A stretch of 64,000 nucleotides of DNA from Pelobates cultripes (GCA_933207985.1 OW240921.1:90404027-90468026); one strand, 5' to 3'. Positions 10,775 to 22,468 are shown, numbered from the stretch's first letter. Numbers and translations are program-made. Notes: generated by a model from the letters alone, not told the origin.

Positions 10775-11159
10775 ATTATGACTAGAGTTGAGCGAACCCG
10801 AACTGAAAAGTTCGAGTTCGTACCGAACATTAGGTTTTTTGGACCCCGGACCCGAACACGGACATATCACTCTATGTTCGGGTTGGAGTTCAGCGATAAT
10901 GGCGTGTTTTGAAAGGCTGCAGGGCAGCCACTCAACAAGCGTTTGACTTGTGTGCCCCTAGAAGCCATTACAACCATGCCTACTAATGGCATGGCTGTGA
11001 TTGGCCAGTGCAGCAAATGACCCAGCCTCTATAGAAGCTGGTCACTTAATATTAGTAAATTATGCCCATACTTGCTATAGTGCGAGTAGGGGTGTGTCTA
11101 TTAAACAGTGAGCAGCAGCAAAAAAACATTCCCCCCTCCTGAGCCACCACCCGCGACGC

Positions 11160-12130
11160 GCGAGTGGGGGCTTTTAAACTAAAGGGACGGGCCTATTGCC
11201 CCCCCGACCCCACCCCTGAGCGGCGGGTGGGGGCCCTAAATAACAATAAGGGGGGGCCTACTGTCCTCCCCCTGGCCACCACCCCTGTGCGGCGGGTGGG
11301 GGTCCTAAATAACAATAAGGGGGGGGCCTATTGTCCTTCCCCCTGGCCCACACCCCTGAGCGGTGGGTGGGGGCAATAAATAAAAATTGGGGGGGGACCT
11401 AATGTCCTCCCCCCCAGCCCCCACCCCTGTGCAGAAGGTGGGGGCCCTAAATAACAATAAGGGGGGGCCTACTGTCCTCCCCCTGGCCACCACCCCTGTG
11501 CGGCGGGTGGGGGGTCCTAAATAACAATAAGGGGGGGACCTATTGTCCTTCCCCCTGGCCCACACCCCTGAGCGGTGGGTGAGGGCAATAAATAAAAATT
11601 GGGGGGGACCTAATGTCCTCCCCCTCACCCCCCACCCCTGTGCAGAAGGTGGGGGCCCTAAATAACAATAAGGGGGGGACCTAATGTCCTAATGTTTTAT
11701 TTATGGCCTCCACCCCTGAACAGTGGGGGGGCATAAATAAAAAATGGGGGGGACCTAATGTCCTCCCCCCGGCTCCCACCCCTGAGCGGTGGGTGGTGGC
11801 CATAAATAAAAATTATTTATGAACAGTGAGGGGGGGCATAAATAAAAAATGGGGGGGACCTAATGTCCTCCCCCCGGCTCCCACCCCTGTGCGGTGGGTG
11901 GGGGCCCTAAATAACAATAAAGGGGGGGACCTAAGGTTCTCCCCCTGGCCCCCACCCCTGCGCGGTGGGTGGGGGCCCTAAATAACAATAAGGGGGGACC
12001 TAAGGGCCTCCCCCAGCCCCCTCCCCTGCGTGGCGGGTGGAGGCCCTAAATAAGAGGGGGTGGACCTAATGTCTTCCCCATACGGCCCCCACCCCTGAGC
12101 GGTGGGTGGGTGCCATAAATAAAAATCCCC
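11160..12130. repeat. GC-rich minisatellite inside the hAT element
   Basis: About thirteen units of roughly 65-80 bp. Each has a C-run plus CACCCCTGNGCGG, the facing GGTGGGTGGGGGC, a spacer CCTAAATAACAATAAG or CATAAATAAAAAT, then a G-run and a CCTANTGTCCTCCCCC tail. Every unit is internally self-complementary and has G-runs on both strands. Apparent open frames here (for example 11164-11379 +, 11305-11628 -) are by-products of the repeat. Confidence 0.8.
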
Positions 12131-12339
12131 CCAGGTGACTAGGGGTCCCCAAACCCCTAGTCACCCCATCACAAAAAAACTAACTCCTACCTATCCCCTC
12201 ACCCTAAAAATAATGAGGGGGGGGCATTAACTAAGTACCTGTTAAAAAAAGATAAAATAAAACTTACAATTTGATGTTTTCTTTCTTCTAAAATCTTCTT
12301 TTTATATAGAAAAAATCCATCTTCATCCATTGAGGGCTC

Positions 12340-12560
12340 CGCACAGACTGAGCTCTGCAGGGCGGGGGAAGGCTTGCCCCGGGGGAAGCCTTGCCCCGCC
12401 CTGCAATTAGGCTCAGAGCACTCTGATTGGTGGGTTTAAGCCATCCAATCAGAGTGCTCTGAAAGATAAATGAAGAGACTGACAGGTAAGTCTCTACATT
12501 TACCTGTCACAGCACTCTGATTGGTTGGCTTGAAATCCACCAATCAGAGTACTTTGGAAT
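12340..12560. repeat. cluster of short inverted repeats
   Basis: Several hairpins in a row within the hAT element. One is GGCTTGCCCCGGGGGAAGCC-like near 12370-12392. Another is CAGAGCACTCTGATTGG facing CCAATCAGAGTGCTCTG at 12415-12462. A further CACTCTGATTGG facing CCAATCAGAGTAC pair lies at 12512-12552. Confidence 0.7.
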
Positions 12561-12599
12561 TTTCCCATGCTGTGTAAAATGACACAGAGCAATTGGTGG

Positions 12600-12755
12600 A
12601 TTAAGTAATCACCAGGGGTGGGGGCCGGGGGAGAGGACCTTAGGTCCCCCCCTTATTGTTATTTAGGGCCCCCACCCACCACGCAGGGGTGGGGGCCGAG
12701 GGGAGGACATTAGTTCCCCCCCTTATTGTTATTTAGGGCCCCACCCCCCGCACAG
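12600..12755. repeat. array units in reverse orientation
   Basis: Two units of the 11160-12130 minisatellite on the opposite strand, recognisable by CCTTATTGTTATTTAGGGCC repeated at about 12650 and 12720. Together with the main array they form an inverted arrangement within one transposon. Confidence 0.7.
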
Positions 12756-13100
12756 GTCTTTCAGCCTTTTGGTAGATAGCTCCCTAATACCGTGGGAATT
12801 AGGGAGTTATCTACTAAGCGGCTGCTTATTTTATGTTATTTTTAAGTGAATTCCCTATCCACATTTGTTTGCAGGACACTTGTCCTACTCTTACCCCCAT
12901 TTTACTTCCTTTTGCAGCCCTCTGGCCCTTTCCAGGAGTTTTTCAGAGACATTTTTGTGGCCAAAAGTTCGGGTCCCCATTGACTTCAATGGTGTTCGGG
13001 TTCGGGGTCAAGTTTAAGCCTGAACCCGGACTTTTTTTCAAAGTTCGACCGAACCCGCCGGACCCAAACATCCAGGTGTCCGCTCAACTCTAATTATGAC

Positions 13101-13964
13101 TCTCTCTCGAACCTGAAGTTAAACATGACTAAATGATAACTGCTCAATCTTACCACTCACAAAACCACTCACTTTATTTCAAACATAACAAAAAAACATA
13201 CACAATAAAATATTTTATTTACTAAAAATGTTATTTATCTGTTGGAGTACCCATGCAGACATCCAGAAGCCTCAAATTAGAATAGTTGAACATTGCTGCA
13301 ACATTTCCAAGGGATATGAAAACCACACTGTTTCCAAACACTTCTATGTCTACCAAAAAGAACCTAAATTTCTAAAATTTATAAGTATACAGAAATGTAG
13401 TATCCCTTGGAGAGGGGGCAACATCAAAACTATTTTAGGCAGTAAATAAATGGAGTGGGTTTTTAATTTAAAAACCTTAGTTCCACAAAGTTGAAATGCT
13501 GATTTCGATATTTTTAACTTTGTATAACTGTTTTTACTGATTTTAATGTTTTTATATGATTTTAAACTTACTCTATTGTTGCTTAGTGTCTCAGTTCTCC
13601 CATTCTTCACTGTTCCTTTTTGTTCATATCCCTTTCCTCTTTTTTTTTTGGCCACCTTCTTTTCTCTCCCCTCCCAATATATGTTCCATGAATGATCTTG
13701 TGAAAACTGGTTCCTTATCATTCCTTCCCTCACCTTCCCAATATGCCGGTTCCCCCAGGTTTTTTTTATTTTTCTTATTTTCTTATTTTCTTGTTTTTCA
13801 TTTTGGGATTTTCTTTTCTTTTTCCCTAGTCTCATATATTCTAAAATTCTATTACTTTTTTATGTGCCACCTCCAATATGGCCACCGTGAGCAGTCATGT
13901 GACCCACAGCAGTCTATCACTATTTCTGTTATGGCTCAGTCCATTATTCCACCTCACTCTTCTG
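13101..13964. other. no gene; AT-rich with polypyrimidine tract
   Basis: The plus strand is strongly pyrimidine-biased from 13570 to 13860, which produces long overlapping open frames on both strands (13350-13835 - and 13556-14041 +) of Phe/Ser- or Lys/Arg-rich composition. They do not look like proteins. The short part next to 13100 may be leftover L1. Confidence 0.5.
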
Positions 13965-14473
13965 TAATTCCCACTTCTATCTTGCAAGTTCCTTTAACCT
14001 TCCCTTGTAAGTTTTATCCTGCAATCCATGACCAAGTTTAGTAGCCCTTCTCTGAACTCTCTATAAAGGATCAATATCCTTCTGAAGATACGGTCTCCGG
14101 TACTGCGTACAATACTCCAAGTGATGTCTCACCAGTGTTCTGTACAATGGCATGAGCACGTCCCTCTTTCTACTGCTAATACCTCTCCCTATACAACCAA
14201 GCATTCTGCTAGCATTTCCTGCTGCTCTATTACATTATCTGCCTACCTTTAAGTCATCAGAAATAATTACCCCTTAATCCCTTTCCTCAGATGTTGAGGT
14301 TAGGACTCTATCAAATATTCTGTACTCTGCCCTTGGGCTTTTAGGTCCAATATGCATTATTTTGCACTTATCCACATTAGATGTCAGTTGCCACAACTCT
14401 GACCATTTTTCTAGTTTACCTAAATCATTTTCCATTTGGCTTATCCCTCCTGGAACATCAACCCTGCTACGTA

Positions 14474-14662
14474 CAGTCAGGTCCATAAATATTGGGACAT
14501 CGACACACTTCTAATCTTTTTGGCTCTATACACCACCACAATGGATTTGAAATGAAATGAACAAGATGTGCTTTAACTGCAGACTTTCAGCTTTAATTTG
14601 AGGGTATTTACATCCAAATCAGGTGAACAGTGTAGGAATTACAACAGTTTGTATATGTGCCT
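14474..14662 (+). mobile_element. Tc1/mariner-like element, one end only
   Basis: It starts CAGTCAGGTCCATAAATATT directly after a TA, the usual mariner target. It continues with a sequence I know from vertebrate Tc1-related MITEs (GGATTTGAAATGAAATGAAC, then TTTGAGGGTATTTACATCC). The other end is lost and CR1 sequence resumes near 14665. Confidence 0.65.
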
Positions 14663-14828
14663 TCTATGTGCAACAGTGTCAAAAGCCTTACTGAAATCTA
14701 GGTAAGCAATGTCTACTGCATCACCCTGATCTATTATTTTAGTTACCCAATCAAAAAAATCAGTAAGATTAGTTTGGCATGATCTCCCTGAAGTAAACCC
14801 ATGTTGTCTCTGGTCTTGAAATCCATGT

Positions 14829-15879
14829 TATGACAAAACCAAAGAATTTTCCTAAGTATAACTATTCCTTGTTTGCCTAGTCCCATTCGTTTATTACTTT
14901 GTGCTCCATGTATTTCGTCTGTTGGTTGTCTGATTAAAAACCACCGACCCCCAGACCACCCTCAAGTCAAGTGTGCTGCTAATTGACCACACAGGCTTGT
15001 GGTTAACCACCGTGAAACTGCCAAACAGATGGGTGGTCATCGTTCGTATGCACGAACACGTGGCGGCGGCCATCTTGTCTGTTGAACAAAACCGCAGTGT
15101 CTTGTCATCGAGTGCATGGAACTATTTTCGGACACTCGACGGCCCAAAGAACACTAGGACAACCATACGCTTGTGATTTCGTACGGAAACTACCGAACAG
15201 AGCGGCATTCTCCAAAAATAAATACACGAACGGGGGAAATATCATGAACTAAGGGACGAACCAGCAAAGTTGATATTTGTGTGTTTTACAAGTCCCGAAC
15301 TATACCGGCTACACAGCTAAAAACTCTAGAACTCTTTTGGGCAGGCGCCTCGTGTGTAGCCAGCTAAACTTTGACTTCCATGAAACCCCTGAACCGATCT
15401 GGGGGATTTGTGGATATGTTTGTCACCCAGATAGGGGTTATCAGGGGATATCACTTTTGTGGGTTTGCCATGTTGTTTAAGTGTACTTTCGGGGTACCAG
15501 TAAAATATTGTACTTTTTGTGCGGGGAGATAATTGAGTTAGATAAGCTCAGCTCTAGATTCAGTTATCTCCCCAAGCACAGAAGAGGGAGTTTTCAACTG
15601 TAAAAGGGGAGTGTTGTAAAACTGTAAAAACATGTTGATTGGTGTAACAGCTTTGTCTCCATGTGCCCCACAAGGTCCAGGGGGCGTACCCCTTGCATTT
15701 GGAATTGTGATAAAAGACCAGCCTGTGGCATCCATTAAACAGTTCGTTTTACCCCTTCATGAAGTCTTGGCTCATGTTTGGGGGATTGAGAGCTATAATC
15801 GTTACTTTGCTCTATTTCATCTGGGATTTCAGGAGAAGCTGCAAGGATCTCTCCTACAGAGATACAAGGATCAGTTACA
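14829..15879. mobile_element. 1.05-kb insert in CR1, probable solo LTR
   Basis: The insert splits continuous CR1 sequence (CR1 reads ...AAATCCATGT/GATTTTAG... across it). It is bounded by a 5-bp direct repeat CATGT at 14824-14828 and 15880-15884, a target duplication size usual for LTR elements. It starts TATGACAAAACC and ends CAGTTACA. It contains a GGCGGCGGCCATCTTG segment near 15064, an inverted repeat GGGGAGATAA...TTATCTCCCC at 15524-15574, and ATTAAACAGTTCG near 15734 as a possible poly(A) signal region. No gag or pol is present. An open frame at 15632-15886 is probably accidental. Solo LTR is the best guess, but the ends lack a clean TG...CA pair. Confidence 0.5.
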
Positions 15880-17039
15880 CATGTGATTTTAGATGTTCAA
15901 CAATCCTATCCTTTAACATGGTTTCCATTACTTTCCCCACTACTGAAGTAAGGCTTACTGGCCTATAGTTGCCCTACTCCTCCCCATTACCTTTCTTGTG
16001 AATGGGCACAACATTCGCTTACTTCCAATCTTCTGGGAATACTCCTGTTAACAATGAATGGTTAAATAAATCTGTTAATGGTTTTGCTACTACACCACTA
16101 AGCTCTTCTGTCTTTACTTTTGACAGTTGAACTAGAACCTCTTCCTCTGTAAACTCACATGTAACAAATGACTATTTTTTCCTTTCTCCTAACTGAGGCC
16201 CCTATCCTTCATTTTCATCTGTAAATACTGAACAAAAATATTCATTGAGGCAGTCAGCTAGACCTTTATCATCTCTACATACCTTCCTTCTTTTGTTTTA
16301 AATCTAACTAATCCTTGTTTTACTTCCCTTTTCTTATTTATGTATCTAAAAATGATTTGTCCCCTTTTTTTACTGACTGTGCTATTTTCTCTTCTGTGTG
16401 TGATTTGGAAGCTCTTATAACTTGCTTGGCCTCTTTCTGCCCAATCTTATAGATCATTCTGTGTTCCTCGCTCTAGTTTTTTTGTATAATTACTAAATGC
16501 TAACTTTTTGTTTTTTTACTATTTTGGCCACACCTGCGGAGTACCACGGTGGTTTCTTGAATTTTTTGCTTTTACTGACAAGCCCAATGCAATTTTCTGT
16601 TGCCTTCAGCAGTGCAACTTTTAAATAATCCCATTTCTCTTGGAATCTATTTAAATTGCTCCAGTCTGATAATGACCCCTTTACACATATTCTAATTTTA
16701 GAAAAGTCTGTTTTTCTAACATCTAAAACTTTTGTTTTTGTGTGATGTGACTCAGTCACTGTTCTTATATTAAACCACACTGACTGATGACCACTGGATC
16801 CTAAACTTTCACCTACAGTAATATCTGATACCAAATCTCCATTTGTTAACACTAAATCTAGTATGGCCTCTTTACGAGTTAGCTCCTCAACAACTTGTTT
16901 TAAAGACAATCCCAGTAAGGAGTTTAGAATATGTGTGCTCCTGGAACAAGCAGCTATTTTGCAGACAATCAGTGGAGTAAGATGCTGATGCAGCAACATT
17001 AGTTTGAGATATCAGGAAATCAATCATGAAATTATCTCA

Positions 17040-17168
17040 TGATTGTACTGGACTGCTGGATTTCTGCACAAGGTGTTTCCATCGGTCACCTCCAACGATT
17101 TTTGAAAAGGAGATGTAGAATCATTTCAGTTCTTATGGTGGGATTGTTTAATCATAAAACCCTACTAG
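17040..17168 (+). pseudogene. L1-type ORF2 C-terminal remnant, left piece
   Basis: In the frame through about 17122-17168 the sequence gives an LWWDCLIIKP-like segment, the WWDCPIIKPFW motif of L1 ORF2. It continues without a gap in the right piece at 18741 once the 17169-18725 insertion and one target copy are taken away. Confidence 0.5.
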
Positions 17169-18725
17169 GGGGGCGGAGCTTGGACGCCATCCTGGAAGGT
17201 CGTAGGACGATTGAGCTCCTGATAAAATCCTGATAAAAGCGTCTTAAAAGGGGGAAAATACCCCAACACAGCTGCTTTGCACACGACAATAAATCTCCCG
17301 CACCACCGGAGTGACCTAACAGTGGACAATAAAACCACCATCCCTGCTAACCAGCAGATGCGGCCTAAAATCTAAAGCGGTCTGGTGCTGCCCTGGCTGG
17401 AGAAATGGCCAATCTCCACGCCTGGGGCGACGCAGGCTGTCACTCTTGCGGACAGTCCAAGCCATGTACTCCTCCCCCTCTGGGCCGACGGGGGTTATCC
17501 CGGCCTCCACTAAGCGGGTACTCACCTCCTGAATGCTCCTGGGTGACACAGGCGAAAGCAGCCTACACGCGCTCCCCCAAGATGGCCGACTGCGATGCTA
17601 TGCAGACCTGCCTGCAACTCAGCAACTGGGAAGCAGACTTCAAGCAAAGATTCAACGCTATGTGCCTACGGTATTGGAGCGACTAGGAGAAGTGGCGAAA
17701 GCTACCTACAATGCCTGCACCCGTGGCGCAACCCCCGGAAAGAGTTCCGGCTCGATGCCTCACTCCCGAACAGAAGATTCAGTGGGTCTGTCGCACCACC
17801 TGTGGTCCGCGCTCTGGGCTGCGACACCGTCGACCGAGAAATCGACACCCCTCTCCAAAGACAGCGAAGGTGGTTCATGGACACGAGGAAATGGGCCCTG
17901 ATAACACCCAATGCTGTTACTCTGATGCGGCTTGGCGCGGAGACGCGAGAGGAGACAAGATACTGCTGCACAAGCCTGACCGCCATGGACATAGGCTGAG
18001 AGAACTGTTATATCCAGGCTAACCACTTATTTTTTACTTATCATTTTATTATTGCTGCCTTGATGATAACTTGTTTGCAATTTTACTTTTAATCTGCATT
18101 CTATGTGCCCCTCCACTGGCAACCAACATAGAGGTCAGACACATACACTCACTTTTTGCATAGCTTAGTGGCCCCATTCTCTCAGCAACCTATGGCATCA
18201 CTCACAAGCAATCACACATGTGCACAGGGCTCTTCAGCCAACCCACTTTAGGCTTAAACCCCAGCTACATCCTGTCAATCTTCCACAACCCAGCGGCAGC
18301 ACTTAGCGAACAGTAAACACAAAATGTGACAGGCCCATTTACCAGAGCCTAATGGATAGGCTGCATACTCACACTAAGTTCCTGTTTAATACATCCTCGT
18401 TGTTTAATTCATGTACAATTGAGCAAACCTAATCGCCTAAGCTTAGAGTACCCATACCTGTTTGAATGTTAACTCCTACATATTCCATACTCAATGTATG
18501 TTAAATGTCTCAAGCCTGCTGACCTCAACGTGACCCACCACATTGGACGTACTTACTTAGCCTATAATCAGCTTGCATTATCAACCTTATAAAATTGTGC
18601 TTTCACTCTAAATGCCACACAAATGTTTAATTATATTTGAATTCTAATAGCCTGTAACTGCCGTCGTGGCATTACAAGCATGCTTGTTATTTCTTGCACA
18701 GCAAAAATTAAAAAAAAATTAAAAA
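17169..18725 (+). mobile_element. 1.56-kb non-autonomous L1-like retroelement with 15-bp target duplication
   Basis: Flanked by the perfect 15-bp direct repeat ATAAAACCCTACTAG (17154-17168 and 18726-18740). It begins GGGGGCGGAGCTTGGACGCC and ends with GCACAGCAAAAATT and an A-rich tail. The GC-rich 5' half (17170-18020) carries several overlapping open frames on both strands with ORF1-like Pro/Arg-rich composition, including CTGGGCCGACGGGGGTTATC near 17481. Related copies in the window share that segment (34950, 36150, 37830, and 28030 on the minus strand). No reverse transcriptase is present, so it must have moved with help in trans. Confidence 0.85.
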
Positions 18726-18740
18726 ATAAAACCCTACTAG

Positions 18741-19411
18741 CAGATGGTTAAGGACACCCTCACAGAAATATTTGAAACCCCTCCTCTGTTTGCTTTTAAA
18801 AATATATTATTACATGTTAACATACTACCAATTTCAAAATATAAGCATTCCATACTGAGGCATCTTTTGAATGCTGCCAAGGCACTTGACTTGTACCTGC
18901 CCTCTGGAAAAGTCAGAAAACTCTGACAGGTGCTGAAGCAAAACATGCAGAACAATGGTATCCTTGTGATGCTTTTATCTTCCACCATGGGAGATTTGCA
19001 GATGTGGTTGGGGACACAGATAGAGAGATTGAAATAAAACTCTAAGCTAATATTGTTGGAGGGAAAGATTGGGGAGACTGGGTGGTGTTATGGCGGGCGT
19101 AGGGAATTTCTTCTTCTAAATTCTCTTTCTCCTTTTCCCTTTTCTTCACTGCCATAGATCTATTATTTCGATACTTCAAATGTATCACCCAAATGTATAG
19201 ATCAAAATCATCATTGCATACTGCTTGGTAGTAATTATTGCCTATTTGATATTTCGGAAGAGATATGTAAGTCCGCTTGAGATATGCCAAGACAAATTGT
19301 CAAAATGTTACTCAAAACTGCAATCTAATGTATATACTTAACTGTTCTCCCTGTACTATCACATATATTGTAACACTCCTGAAATAGTAAAATAAAGATT
19401 GCAAAAAAAAG
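18741..19411 (+). pseudogene. L1-type ORF2 C-terminus and 3' end, right piece
   Basis: The open frame 18744-18926 (VKDTLTEIFETPPLFAF, then HLLNAAKALDLYLPSG) matches the C-terminal helical region of L1 ORF2. Non-coding 3' sequence then runs to AAAATAAAGATTGCAAAAAA at 19388-19411, a poly(A) signal and tail. This is the 3' end of the L1 copy split by the 17169-18725 insertion. Confidence 0.6.
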
Positions 19412-20471
19412 CATAAAAAATCTGTCCCAGTCGCCACAGGAGCGAAAATTAGAGTGCAAATCATACAGTGCAAATGACTTGGACAAATATTCAAACTATA
19501 GATGTCTGTATTATTTTAGTGGTATCAAACGTTAAGAGAGGCTGATGCAGCCAGCAGAGGTCAGTCTAACATCTTCCAGAAGTTTTTAGCATTAGAATGT
19601 TACCGGCAATATTTCAATATCCATGACGTTAGTCTTTTAGGAATAAAAACAGTTAGATCTCAAGGAGTTTATATACTAAGACATGAGTTCTAATAAGAAC
19701 CAAAGGGCAACATGTAGGAGTCAGTTGGACAAAATCTTACAAGTAACATATTTTCGATTTTCTCTAATTAAGCCAAAATGTGACCCTTTTTAGCTGATAA
19801 TGGAGTCCATGTTTAAAAGGGAACTAAAGCTCAAATTGTGACTCTATCAGAAGAAAATGTTTGTCAGGGAAATAGATTAAGAGGTGATTAAGTGAAAATG
19901 GTCAGGAATTTATTTTGATTACAAATGTCATTAGTAGGAATACACATGTTGTTCTGGACAGATCATAACATAAGTCATGTCTCATAGTTTGTAAATCACA
20001 TAAAACTAGTTAAGGCAATACAGTTTTTACAGAATATTACAATTCTACAGAGGTATTCGAATAAATTAGGGGACTGTAGATAATGGCCAATTACTCATTT
20101 TGGAACAAAAAGTTAACATACAATAAAATAATTTCAATGGGAGTTTGGAATATGATAAAACGAGAAGGATGTGGGCATAATTATAGACAACAGACTAGGC
20201 AACAATGAGCCACCTGACAGCAGCTGCAAAAGCTATTTTTGTTAGATAGTCGTGATATTTATGTTATAAAGGGATATTGATTCATATAAAGGAAACACAA
20301 TTTTGCCTTTATATAAATAAATGGCTAGATTCTAATTTCGCATAGGCTTGGGCAAATTTGGGCAAATATTATCAAGAAAGAAATTATGGAATGGGAAAAC
20401 ATGCAGTAAAATAAATAGGAGAATAGAAGATCTTAATTTAGACAAACGTTGTATTTGTTTACATTTGAGGG
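19412..20471. other. no gene seen
   Basis: AT-rich sequence without recognisable repeats. An open frame beginning at 20348 runs into the first unit of the tandem array and ends at its TAA. Confidence 0.5.
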
Positions 20472-22019
20472 GATATGAAAACGTACAAATTCATACAGAG
20501 CCAGTACAAATAGTTATCGTCTGCTTTATAACTGGACTTTACAGTGAACATGATTTGCTGAGACTTGAAGAAATGAGATTTCCCTTATAACAGAGTAAAT
20601 GGTATGAAAACGTACAAATTCATAAAGAGCCAGTAGAAATAGTTATCGTCTACTTTATAATTGGACTTTACATTGAACATGATTTGCTGATACTTGAAGA
20701 AATGAGATTTCCCTTATAACAGAGTAAATGGTATGAAAATGTACAAATTCATAAAGAGCAAGTACAAATAGTTATCGTCTACTTTATAATTGGCCTGTAC
20801 ATTGAATATGATTTGCTGAGACTTGAAGAAATTAGATTTCCCTTATAAGAGAGTAAATAGTATGAAAATTTACAAATTCATAAAGAGCCAGTAGAAATAG
20901 TTATCGTCTACTTTATAATTGGCCTTTACATTGAACATGATTTGCTGAGACTTGAAGAAATGAGATTTCCCTTATAACAGAGTAAATGGTATGAAAATGT
21001 ACAAATTCATAAAGAGCCAGTACACATAGTTATCGTCTACTTTATAATTGGCCTTTACATTGAACATGATTTGCTGAGACTTGAAGAAATGAGATTTCCC
21101 TTATAACAGAGGAAATGGTATGAAAATGTACAAATTCATAAAGAGCCAGTACAAATAGTTATCGTCTACTTTATAATTGGCCTTTACATTGAACATGATT
21201 TGCTGAGACTTGAAGAAATGAGATTTCCCTTATAACAGAGTAAATGGTATGAAAATGTACAAATTCATAAAGAGCCAGTACAAATAGTTATCGTCTACTT
21301 TATAATTGGCCTTTACATTGAACATGATTTGCTGAGACTTGAAGAAATGAGATTTCCCTTATAACAGAGGAAATGGTATGAAAATGTACAAATTCATAAA
21401 GAGCCAGTACAAATAGTTATCGTCTATTTTATAATTGGACTTTACATTGAACATGATTTACTGAGACTTGAAGAAATGAGATTTCCCTTATAACAGAGTA
21501 AATGGTATGAAAATGTACAAATTCAAAAAGAGCAAGTACAAATAGTTATCGTCTACTTTATAATTGGCCTGTACATTGAACATGATTTGCTGAGACTTGA
21601 AGAAATGAGATTTCCCTTATAACAGAGTAAATGGTATGAAAATGTACAAATTCATAAAGAGCCAGTAGAAATAGTTATCGTCTACTTTATAATTGGCCTT
21701 TACATTGAACATGATTTGCTGAGACTTGAAGAAATATGATTTCCCTTATAACAGAGTAAATGGTATGAAAATGTACAAATTCATAAAGAGCCAGTCCAAA
21801 TAGTTATCGTCTACTTTATAATTGGCCTTTACATTGAACATGATTTGCTGAGAGTTGAAGAAATGAGATTTCCCTTATAACAGAGGAAATGGTATGAAAA
21901 TGTACAAATTCATAAAGAGCCAGTACAAATAGTTATCGTCTACTTTATAATTGGACTTTACATTGAACATGATTTGCTGAGACTTGAAGAAATGAGATTT
22001 CCCTTATAACAGAGTAAAT
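20472..22019. repeat. tandem array of 12 x 129 bp
   Basis: Landmark TCCCTTATAA recurs at 20581, 20710, 20839 and onward to 22000, always exactly 129 bp apart, giving twelve units without a single net indel. Units are about 95% alike; the first is the most diverged. The AT-rich unit has no open frame on either strand (an in-frame TAA recurs in each unit although 129 is divisible by three). Variant bases show a higher-order pattern: units 2-4 and units 8-10 share the series GGACTTT, then AGCAAGTAC with GGCCTGTAC, then GTAGAAAT. This points to duplication of a multi-unit block. It lies about 660 bp beyond the CLDN16 stop codon. Confidence 0.95.
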
Positions 22020-22462
22020 GGTTCTTTACATAAAGAGCAATGTAGTTGTGAGATTATCTGCCTACCTTGATTGTTTTATCAATTTTAGTAGATAACTATA
22101 AAAAAGTGTTTGTTTTTTTTCAAAGCCAGATTTGAAAGCTATGATATCTTAAAAAATATTTTTAGAATGGCAGGTATATGTACTATGCAAATCACTGTAT
22201 TACAAATAGCTCCACAAATAAAGAGAACATTTTACTTTAAAAATGAAATTCTTCAAAATGTCACAGTTGTTGGTGGATGTTATGAGTGGCCAACATTAAC
22301 ATCTCCGCCACCAACAAATAATACGTTGAATATTAACTAGTACATTACAAGTGTAATAAACAAATTATGTCAGTTATCGTAGAATTTTACATTGAAAAAC
22401 AATAGTGAAAAAGTAGTGAATGTGATTTCTACAATAATTAACTAATATACTAAAATTCTACA

Positions 22463-22468
22463 TTTATT
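22463..22468 (-). terminator. candidate CLDN16 poly(A) signal
   Basis: TTTATT on the plus strand is AATAAA on the gene strand, 211 nt past the CLDN16 stop. It is the first AATAAA I found downstream; use is not proven. Confidence 0.3.

Larger units (their letters stand above)
10783..13092. mobile_element. 2.3-kb non-autonomous hAT element carrying a minisatellite
   Basis: Ends TAGAGTTGAGCGAACCCG and CGCTCAACTCTA are inverted. The element is flanked by a perfect 8-bp direct repeat ATTATGAC (10775-10782 and 13093-13100), so it is a hAT-type insertion. The subterminal arms are rich in GTTCGGGTTCG-like sequence in both orientations. There is no transposase. The interior holds a GC-rich tandem array (11160-12130), a block of hairpins with CCAATCAGAG motifs (12340-12560), and two array units in reverse orientation (12600-12755). 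It was inserted in an L1 remnant. Confidence 0.85.
13965..17030 (-). pseudogene. CR1-type LINE, minus strand, with two nested insertions
   Basis: Read on the minus strand this is a CR1-family non-LTR retrotransposon. The end of the endonuclease domain is at 16999-16493 (LDLVLTNGDLVSD, then LGSSGHQSV, the SDH motif having changed to SGH). The reverse-transcriptase region spans about 16480-14665, with the segment coding for a FDTV-like block near 14690. The C-terminal part is at 14486-14274, with WQLTSNVDKCKIMHIG, the conserved WQLxFNxxKCxVMHxG pattern. The 3' part continues to about 13965. Numerous stops make it inactive. It is interrupted by a Tc1-like end (14474-14662) and by a 1051-bp insert (14829-15879). 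Confidence 0.8.

Noticed and set aside
11164..11628. Pro/Gly-rich open frames
   Set aside because: Periodic by-products of the GC-rich minisatellite.
13350..14041. Two overlapping 161-codon open frames on opposite strands
   Set aside because: The plus strand is a long pyrimidine tract; the predicted proteins are Phe/Ser/Leu- or Lys/Arg-rich low-complexity strings without motifs, and the right part is CR1 sequence.
17405..18026. Six overlapping open frames of 60-134 codons on both strands
   Set aside because: They all lie in the GC-rich 5' half of the retroelement at 17169-18725 and have no start, splice or domain support.
20472..22019. CRISPR-like or protein-repeat reading of the 129-bp array
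   Set aside because: There are no short conserved repeats with unique spacers, and every frame has a stop in each unit; it is a plain tandem satellite.
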